From positions 9,257,618-9,321,617 of the forward strand of contig NW_024609857.1 in NCBI RefSeq assembly GCF_016920785.2: a stretch of DNA of 64,000 nt, written 5' to 3'. The position numbers and the translations under genes were made by a program. The notes beneath the pieces are model-generated. The model was not told the origin of the DNA. It saw only the letters and a program-made list of their open reading frames with translations, and made no database searches. Shown piece after piece: positions 56,000-64,000 of this stretch; the first letter of the stretch is position 1; each line of letters starts with the position of its first letter. This DNA comes from Ixodes scapularis. Its lineage: Eukaryota; Arthropoda; Arachnida; Ixodida; Ixodidae.

Positions 56000-57885
56000 C
56001 ATATTTTGAAACATAATAAAATATGAGAAGTTATGTTCCCGTTTGCGGCTGAGCCTACGGTGGGGAATGGAAAGCTAAATCTGCCCATTCATTTTTATTC
56101 TAGTTTTTATTTTTCAGCCATGGAGTGCGAGGTGGTGCTGCTTCCTACATGCCAATTATGCTGCGCTTTGTAGATATGAACCCCTGGACCGCTCTCATCC
56201 GTGCGATTGCCACGCCTCCCCTTTTTCTGCACTATAACATAGGACCATTCGCGCGAGCTGTGGGTAAAGGAATTCATCATTTATCGAGATTGAAGTCATT
56301 GGATCCTGGGAAAGTAGCACCGTTGCCTTCCCTGCCTGCTAGCCGGACACAAAAGCATAGACCTTTTTCGTGTACTCTCGTCCCCAGCCGCCTAATAGGC
56401 ATACCCGGTATGAACGACGAAAAAATAATAAACCGTTTCAACCTGCAAATGGTAAAAAAATAAAGGGGAGGCAAAACGAGGATGTGTGACGGTTATGCTT
56501 GTATCCTAAATGTCTTCAATTGGCGTGGCAACGGCAAAACAGCGTTTTCGCTCATACTGGAAGTGACGACTATTCAAGATGGCGGCACCCTTGTAAAAAT
56601 GTCTATACTAACACACAGACGACCAAAACCTCGCAAGGCGATTGACTAATATGTGTCCGTTGCCATGGAAATCGCCATTTCGGTTCGAAGCTTCGACATG
56701 GTCCTTCTAATAGACCGATCCCACCAAGCGTTCCACGCATGCGTGACGCCGCCATTACTGTAGTTCATAGAAGCAGACACCAGTTCACGAGACAGCTCAT
56801 GCCACATCGTGCTCTGCTCGCGCAGACCTCTAGCAGGGTTGTCGCGCGTGCAGAAAGACTACAGCTTCCACGATGCATGTCGGCAGCGGGGGCGTACTCA
56901 AACTAGATGGTGAGATCAATTGCTTTCATTGACGGATTAGGCCCGTAGCTCTCAAGTTTTGAGCAGCGCTCCAGGCGAGCAAAATAGAATATTTGGCTCG
57001 CGTTTCGAACATGCGTCAATACGCTTCCCCCACTACAGTTTTTCTATACTCCGTTAGAGGCTAGAAGAGCGAGCTCCGAGCTTTCAGTGTACATACCTGC
57101 CAAGCACGCTCGCTCGTGCAGTGCGAGCATCGTTCAGGGGAACATGCTTTAGCAAGTATAGCTTCGGCTTCGCTATCAAGTGAAGTAAAACATACGGGCT
57201 CACGGAAGCTATCAAAGAGAGCATAAGGTAATAAATCTGAAAGGAATGTTTATTGGAACGCTGAAACTGCGAGCTGCATATTTTTTATTTTTTTTTAGAC
57301 GTTTTGTTATCACGTGTCTACAGTTGCTGATAGATGCGTGCATTTGAACGTGGCACGTGCAAAATCGAGCGTTACAGCGCCGCCTGGATGGTGCTGCCAG
57401 CATAACATGGTCGCGTCTTGAGGACGCGCTCGCGCCCCCTGCCCGAGAGCAACGGGTCTCGATACTTTTCCAGGATCCAGCTACTTTAATCGATACTAGC
57501 GGTGACAGTGGTAAATGAACGTGGTGGAATATATGAATTCCGAGATTGCCGGTGCGCAAAGCTCCTTTCTCCGACCGTTCCATTCCTCGGGTGATACCTT
57601 GATTGAGAGCAATGGATTGTCGACGTGGGTGACCAAAAGCGTCGCTGTGGGTGGTTTTACACGATTGGCCGAACAAGCATCGCTATGACATCTTAAAAAG
57701 GATTATTTTTGCTTTCATTGACGGAAATAAGAGTAACGTCGGACTGTCGGCGTTAACGGTTTAGGTTTAAAAATGCGAGTCAAGGCTGGTTCACACAGCT
57801 GCAACGGTTACGTTCGCAGCATCCAAAACGACAGAAACGACTAGAACAGCGCAACAAACGTGACTCATGTTTACTCCGCGAACCT
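56000..57885. other. No gene recognised
   Basis: Frames at 56125-56463 and 57212-57676 have no domain signature. GATGGCGGCAC-type and CGCATGCGTGACG motifs suggest old MITE sequence (56570-56770). Confidence 0.4.
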
Positions 57886-57889
57886 ACAT

Positions 57890-58062
57890 TACAGCGCAGC
57901 TGTTAAGGGTTAGTTTCTCCAGGATTGTGTCCCCCGCAAAGAAATGATGACACCGAACTCTGGACACCTACCGCCATCTATGAGCGACGGCGGCAAGCCA
58001 CGTATCTGGTGGCCGCCGTCGCTCATAGATGGCGGCAGCCTTTCCACTCGGGCTTGCCGACT
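57890..58062. repeat. Dispersed repeat family R1, copy 2, with perfect 23-bp stem
   Basis: It matches 577-765. CCGCCATCTATGAGCGACGG starts at 57971, and the exact complement of the 23-bp arm ends at 58034, with an 18-bp loop. Confidence 0.75.
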
Positions 58063-58419
58063 TGCGGCCCGCCATTACTTTCTATTGTACCTCCGCTGGT
58101 CTTCCTTCTTCACCAAAGTAAAAAAGATAAAAGTTTTTTTTTTTTTTTTTTTTGCATCGCTTGTCACGTTGTGTAGACTGCGAACCATTGTCCCGGTGAC
58201 TTTGTCGTTGCTGTCGTTTCGGTTGCTGCAAACGCGACCGACACAAATGTGCGAACTTATCTTTAGTTACTTTCCCATGTCTGACCGAGATGTTGAGACA
58301 ACCACCGAAGCTATCGACCAACACACTGTTTAAGAGCGCAGCTCTTAGGCGCTCGTTCTCGTGTTTCGCGGTGTCGCCGTCGCCATCGCCGTCGGCGTAA
58401 CTATGAGCGCTGCATTATG

Positions 58420-58770
58420 TGACGTCACAGACCTATACACCAATTCAGTTCCCCGCTAAATTTAGCGAAGGAACTGAATTGGTGTGTAGATCTGTGAAGT
58501 TCCATAATGCAACACTGCTCATTCAGATTCCCCGCTAAATTTAGCGGTAAAATTGACGCCACATGACCTCAACACCAATTCAGTTTCCCCGCTAAGTTTA
58601 GCGGGGTATTCAATCGGTGTTGAGCTCGCGTGACATCAGTTCTAGCAGAGAAACGGAATTTGTTCATAGGTGACGTGAAACGAAGCCATGTGACGTCATT
58701 TTCTCCGCTAAATTTAGCGGGGAAACTAAATTGGTGTTGAGGTCACGTGGCGTTAATTTTACAGCAAAAA
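58420..58770. repeat. CCGCTAAATTTAGCGG-type repeat block, copy 2
   Basis: The 16-bp palindrome CCGCTAAATTTAGCGG, or a variant (CCGCTAAGTTTAGCGG), occurs four times at about 58453, 58530, 58590 and 58705. AACTGAATTGGTG and GTGACGTCA motifs lie between, so the block folds into a row of hairpins. Confidence 0.8.
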
Positions 58771-59269
58771 TTAGCAGAGAAGCTGGGCGGAGGGGAAGTT
58801 ATGGAGGAGGAGAAGGAGGACAAGGAGGGGAGGGGGAGGAGAAGGGGAGGGTCCTCCGCATTCTCTCCTCCTCTGTACTCTCCCTTCCTCCTCCTGCGTA
58901 CTCTCCCGTCACGACGTATCGCAAAATCAAAATACCTCAAGGGCTACACTCTAATTTCGCCTTACAGAGATTTGTAAACGTCTTTCAATTTGTTTTAGAC
59001 CAGTGTCTGCTCTGTTCCATGGGCGCCGCCATGTTTGTTTATGCTGACGCCATGACACACTAGGGGGGCTGCGCTTTTTGCGAGACTCCCTTTTTTAGAA
59101 ACCTTGGCACATATTCGTAGTGCAAGAGCGTCAGAAATGCATTCACAAAGCTCCAAGAACAGCACTCATGCCAAGAGTGCTGTAAAAAGCAAAACTCTCG
59201 TTTTATGCGCAGCCCCTTTCTTCACAAAAAAACCTGCGCTTGAAGTTATTATTTCCCCTTTTTATCGCT

Positions 59270-59450
59270 GGGGGCTAGGATTTCGGACACTGGTCTATAA
59301 ACAAGCCCGCGTTTTCCCACTGCGCGTGCGCATAAACCAGATTGGTCCGAGGCGAAGCATCTGTGCATGCGCAGTGCCGACAGCAGCGCCACCGCAGTGA
59401 CCTGACGTCAGAAAGTTGATTCGGTCTATACGTTGTTCCACCTTACGATG
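59270..59450. repeat. Dispersed repeat with GCATGCGCAG motifs (inverted relative of 22860-23060)
   Basis: TGCGCGTGCGCATAAACCAG, GCATGCGCAGTGCCGACAGC and CAGTGACCTGACGTCAGAAA correspond in reverse to motifs at 22915-23035. Non-coding. Confidence 0.45.
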
Positions 59451-60049
59451 GATCGCAGCGGACGCTGATAACCATTAGAGCCAAACCAAAGCCATGCGAG
59501 TGTCACGTGACCGTTAGGAGAAGCGCAAAAAAGCGTCGGACGCTTATTAGTCACGTGATTCGTTCACCGCTTTGGATTGGCTGCAGGACGACTCGGAGCG
59601 TCCCCTGTGGTCCATCGTAAAAGGAAGCGGAGTAGTGACGAAACGCCACGAAACCTGTGTTAAAAACAATAAGTCGGTTTTTTTTTTTAGTTTTATTTTT
59701 TTTATTTTTTTAGATAAAGACGACATTAAGCGGCTAAAACTCCAACAACGGTTGGTGGATGGAATGGGAGCTGCGATACCTTTCCCGTGCGGTCCGTCCG
59801 AGTCGCGGAAGAGGCAGGAGAGGTAGCGCAGCCATTCTTCCGGACGCCAACCGAAGTTAGAGCTTTCGCCGCTGCGAGAGGAAGGCCTGCGTATGTGCAG
59901 AATCCTTCTTGAAAAAGGTCCATTAAAGTTTCTTTTACACGCACGACGAAGCTCAATCCGCTGGAACAAAATGGTGTCTTTCAGTTCATTCTGCTGCTTT
60001 GCGCTGTCATTCGCCCCCTAATGCCTGCACGTCACGCAGTAGTCGGCGC

Positions 60050-60262
60050 CTCACAAAATGGCGGCACTCTAAAAAAAGTCTGTGCGTCTACTTTCCCGCA
60101 CAACACTCGGAGAGCCAATCAGTGCAACTTACGGAGGCAGCTCAGCGAATGACGATGCCGCAACATATGTTTAGACCAAAAACCGGAGTCTGAGTTATGA
60201 CATTAAGCAATGCAAAACGTCACGCTTGCATTGCTTAATGTCACAACTCAGACTGCGTTTTT
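60050..60262. repeat. Foldback element family M5, copy 2 (partial)
   Basis: AGTCTGAGTTATGACATTAA and on to GCAATGCAA (60187-60215) faces TTGCATTGCTTAATGTCACA..CAGACT (60224-60252) with one mismatch. The outer left part (GCAGCTCAGCGAATGACGA) matches 29890-30030; the outer right arm is lost. Confidence 0.7.
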
Positions 60263-60870
60263 TGGGCTAAGCCAACGAGGTAGAGGGGCTTAGAGCGATA
60301 AACCGGGGTTCCGGTCTGCACTCGAAAGTGACCCCCATAAGGCGGCTGCCATTGTACGCAAATTTGACCACACGTCACATGACCAAACCATATACGTGAC
60401 GTCACAGGAAAGATGGCAGCGCCCATGCAGTGGCTGGCCCAAGCTGGGCCGGAGCTTGTCGGATACTTTGTTGGTTGTCGTTCGTCTCGGCGAGTTGATT
60501 TCAGACGCGGAAGCCGTCATATGAGGCCGGTCGAAACCGAGTTCAGAGTTCAGCGTGGTGTTTGACGTAGGTATAACGTGAAACTACGGAGGAACGGTGT
60601 GCATTTCGCTGGTGACCGACCGGGACATTGCCACGGAAGAGACAATCTGACCTACGTTGCTCGGACCTCGGATTGATTCGGATACCGCTAGGATAAAATT
60701 TAAGGCGACGTTTCTGTGCTCTCGTTGACCATCGGAATCTTCGAGGTTTGTTGTGAAGCGTGTGCAATATATTTGGATACACAGTTTAGCGACGGAAATT
60801 GCGCGAGTAGTGCTTGGCGGTGTGCAATCGTGGTGCAGCTTCGATCAAATGACCGAGGGCTTACTTCGGT

Positions 60871-61101
60871 TGTGCGGCGCACCGGAAGGCTGCCTTGAAG
60901 CTGGTAGTTCCCGTGCCGTGCTGAATGATGCTGTGCTGTTTACAAATTGTTACGGCGTAAAAGTGCACTTTCACGGAGCACAGGTGTGCGGCGCACCGAA
61001 GAGCTGCCTTCAAGCTGGTAGTTCCTGTGCCATGCTTTAGATGATGCTGTGCTGCTTCCGAAATTGTTCCGGCGTAGACGTGCACTTTCACGGAGCACAG
61101 G
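60871..61101. repeat. Tandem duplication, unit 114-117 bp
   Basis: Units 60871-60984 and 60985-61101 share TGTGCGGCGCACCG, AGCTGGTAGTTCC, GATGCTGTGCTG and TGCACTTTCACGGAGCACAG in order, about 88% identical by eye. It lies upstream of the decayed gag and may be retroelement leader or LTR sequence. Confidence 0.85.
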
Positions 61102-61439
61102 TGTTGCAGTTGGTATTGATCCCGCTAGTTTGTCGCACGTTTCGTCAACACAAACGTTTCATCCACACTCGTTACATTTCATCGAGCGTGTTACGTACCC
61201 AGCTCACGCCGCTTTGTGGCAAGTCTGCAGTGGCTCATTACCGGAAAAGTGGTCCCACATCCATTTCAGTTCAGTTAGTCCACGGCAGTCGCCAAACCCC
61301 GAAGGAGAGGGTTTATTCGGACCGAATGCCACCACGGCAATGCAGCTTCTTCAGTGGTCAGGATAGATTCTCTTCTGCGAGTTTTGTTATACTGTCACGG
61401 ATCCTTGTTCCAGTCCTATCTTCTATCAATATTCACTAT

Positions 61440-63200
61440 TCTGGGACACTGCAGGTCATGCTCAGCTGTAATCGTATGTTCTGGTGGAGGTGCTGGGCAC
61501 CCATAGGCCTTCACTCTGTGTGAACCCGGCGGCTCTTCAGCCGAGTTACTCGATAATGGGACACGGCTGGCGGACTATCCTGCGTCTCACACCCCCGTCG
61601 AGCCGTAAGCAAAGTCCTGACCCGAGCCTGGCAGAACAACCGCAAGACGACCGAATACCACAAAAAGTAACCTCGGAAATACACCACGAAGCACCTGAAA
61701 TCCGAGCCAGTTGCTGCTACCAGGAAAAACCACCGGAATTCGGTCTCCTGTCAGAAAATCCGAAGCTGACTAAGCCAACAATGACAAACCTGTAGCAGCA
61801 AACCGTGTCCCCTCCCACCATTGTTTGCATGCCCGTCGCAAATCACACTCCGACGCTTTTTCACGCAAGGTGTATGAAGACGTCAAGGACTGGATTGAAC
61901 AATATGACAGTGTCGCCCGCCACATTGGGTGGACAGACAACCAGCTCCTGCAGAACCTATACTTCTCGTGGAAGAAACTGCCGGCGTTGGTATAAGAACC
62001 ATGGATCCTCCTTAACGTCATGGGAAGTTTGCAAGATCGAGCTGAAGCGCGCATTTGTCAGCCAACATCAACGAGAGAGAGCCGCATTCTTGATTCTGTC
62101 CAGGACACTGCCCCAACGAGAGCGCCATTGCACTCGTGGAGGATGTTTTGCGCTTGATCGAGCGCCCACGCCCACGCCCACGCCGACCTTGATGCTACAG
62201 AAGACAAGAACCTAAGAATCCCATGCCCCTCACGTGAGGGACAACACCTTCGGCAGCCTTGTCCACAACCCCCAACAACAGTCGAAGTGTTCATATCACC
62301 GAGGCTTCCAACATGGAATGTGCACTGCATGCCCGAGCCTGCCACTATGAACAACTTCCCGGCGTCTCGACACTCGAGTTGTCCAGCTACTACTTCGACG
62401 CCAGCCTCCCAGGCATCCACGACATCATCCACGACGTTGTCTGGGAGGAGATCAGGAAGCTACTTCCTGTCATCAGTTGCCTGGCTTTTATTTTGATTGC
62501 CGAGATTGTTTCGGAACAAGTTTGACAGGTATTTCAACCGAGACTTCTGCGAGCGAAGCGGCATCTGACAAACCAAGGGCAACTTACGCCACAATGGCAC
62601 GACGACCGCCACCGGCTGCCTCTTAGTATTCAATGCCAATTCAATGAGACACTCTAACGCCGAAGCATTCCCGACATCGTGTGTAGGTTTGTGCTCAACA
62701 AAGTACACCGAGGAAAACGTAGGTGATGCGAATGTGCGACCGAAAACCACTTTGCAACCACTGCATGAAGCCGACCATGTCTACCAAAGCAGCCCGTACC
62801 AATGAATTGGTCTGCGATGGTTCGTGCCAAACGACCCTCGATTACGTCTCGAGGAGCGACCACGGGAGATTAAGGATTACTTTCGGCGACCTTTGTCCCT
62901 GATGCCGAAGGTGCTGAATCGAAGATTCTGAATCCCTGATTACCCCGAAGCTCCTCATGTCCATCACCTCAACAAGAGGTAAGCACGACAAAGCAGGTGA
63001 GCGGCGATGCATTGACAGTGGATTTGGTGTTGGTTGTCGTCCAAGGACAATACCTAAAAATTTGCTGACATCGATTTTCTGTGTCCACTCCACGAAGCAC
63101 ACAATTTCCAACTTTGAGGGAGAATGCCCCTGAGTGACTTGAAGGAATAGAATGGTTGGTTGCTCTCAAAAGTGAACTGCAAGCATCACCAGACTTGGAT
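61440..63200 (+). pseudogene. Second Ty3/gypsy element: decayed gag
   Basis: Through several frame changes the plus strand reads VYEDVKDWIEQYDSVARHIG, then WYKNHGSSLTSWEVCKIELK and RAFVSQHQRERA. Next come TVEVFITEASN-like (frame-shifted) and GIHDIIHDVVWEEIRKLLPV, then ATYATMARRPPPAAS. It ends in a degraded zinc knuckle (HEADHVYQSSPYQ, cysteines changed to other residues). This is the order of arthropod Ty3/gypsy Gag and parallels 38871-39888 on the other strand, though it is a different family. No pol follows, and stops and shifts exclude function. Confidence 0.65.
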
Positions 63201-64000
63201 AGCAAACAAAAATTGTTGCCAGCTATCAAGTCAACGGTACAGCAAAAGGCACAGCCACGTAAGCAATACATGCCCGAGGTTGCTGCATTGATGCCGAAAA
63301 CTACCAGGAAAATTTTCGGATTAGAAGCCAGCCCTGCAGCTTCAGTGCATCAGACGTCAGTGGCCGCACATGACGTATGATTACAAGACAGCATCAGTCG
63401 GTCAAAGTTGCCACTCGACCAAACTGAACACCGACGTGCCAGGAGCGTCATCCGACAACAAGGTCCACAGGTACTACGACTGAACGCCTGACACGAGACT
63501 GTCGCAGAAAGAACTCGTTATGGAACCATTTCCTAAGAATCAATAATTATGTAATCAAGTGGAAATAAACATATTTGATACACTAACCAGATAAACATAT
63601 TTCCGCTTGCCTTCATGCCTTGAGAGTCTACACACCGAGAATTGTGTCCACTGCACGCTCTGGACCTTACGAGGACACTCGCATCTCTGACCCTTCAATA
63701 TTAATTAAGGGGTCATAGCAGACTGGCAGACTTCTTGCAAGGGGCTGCACTCGTTCAACCTTTCCTGAACATGTGGTGCATCCGAAAACCAACTCCAGTG
63801 ATGTGAAAATGTTATTTATTAATTTATTCCTTCCAGGGGCCTTCGTAGGCATTGCAGAGAGGATACTTAAAACTACACACATGATAATAGCATTAAAGCA
63901 CACTGCTGTAACTTGTTAAATGGAAAAACAAACACACCTCTGAGCATATAGTTTAATAGTATGTGTTGATGCATTGTTATATAGCATGACACTTCCTATA
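63200..64000. other. No gene recognised at the right edge
   Basis: A frame at 63156-63380 continues after the decayed gag but has no known motif. AATAAA occurs at 63564. The last 300 bp are A/T-rich with a minus-strand random frame. Confidence 0.4.

Overview
This window is eukaryotic nuclear DNA, not bacterial. The signs are split coding exons with GT..AG borders and matching phases, AATAAA poly(A) signals, many microsatellites, and dense, nested transposable elements with almost no clean open frames outside them. The Ty3/gypsy, RNase H-bearing LINE and tRNA-derived SINE-like types, the many MITEs, and a Shisa-like gene suggest an arthropod. An ixodid tick is my best guess, inferred from the style of the repeats and not from any search.

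Two host genes can be supported, and they converge. Gene A (+ strand) has exons at 153-510, 3687-4073, 7255-7720, 9644-9730 and 10427-10483. All four junctions are phase compatible. It ends in a stop at 10481-10483, a long 3' UTR and an AATAAA at 12130. It encodes the C-terminal part of a basic, Ser/Pro/Arg-rich protein with two short coiled-coil stretches and a possible LC8-dynein light chain motif; I do not recognise the family. Gene B (- strand) has a Shisa-type cysteine exon (29085-29257), a transmembrane exon (27965-28085), a proline-rich cytoplasmic-tail exon (23431-23637) and a probable last exon (12847/12872-13013). Its 3' end faces that of gene A across roughly 100 bp near 12.13-12.25 kb. 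A CpG-rich stretch ending in a strong splice donor at 43.96 kb may be its non-coding first exon, with two TGACGTCA sites upstream.

The rest is mobile-element debris. 1.3-2.9 kb: a TIR element. 4.1-4.7 kb: a Tigger/pogo-like remnant. 13.4-18.6 kb: abutting and nested TIR elements and a broken zinc-finger ORF. 19.1-19.5 kb: a LINE 3' fragment. 25-27.9 kb: nested inverted repeats. 29.9-33.2 kb: two palindromic or MITE elements and a decayed LINE with zinc-knuckle, endonuclease and RT remnants. 35.13-39.91 kb: a Ty3/gypsy element with intact pol, one 129-bp LTR and a truncated gag. 42-45.8 kb: a SINE-like copy and LINE 3' fragments. 49.1-53.5 kb: a 4.4-kb element with roughly 1-kb inverted repeats that contains two more inverted-repeat elements. 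53.6-59.4 kb: hAT-like, TIR and palindromic repeats. 61.4-63.2 kb: a decayed second Ty3/gypsy gag.

No clearly new biological system is visible. The most unusual property is the density of long inverted repeats. Two are perfect or near-spacerless palindromes (128 bp at 11280-11407, inside the predicted 3' UTR of gene A, and 77 bp at 17488-17564). At least ten more form hairpins of 50 bp to 1 kb per arm. Several are in predicted transcribed regions, so they could form long double-stranded RNA, or a few could be assembly fold-back artefacts.
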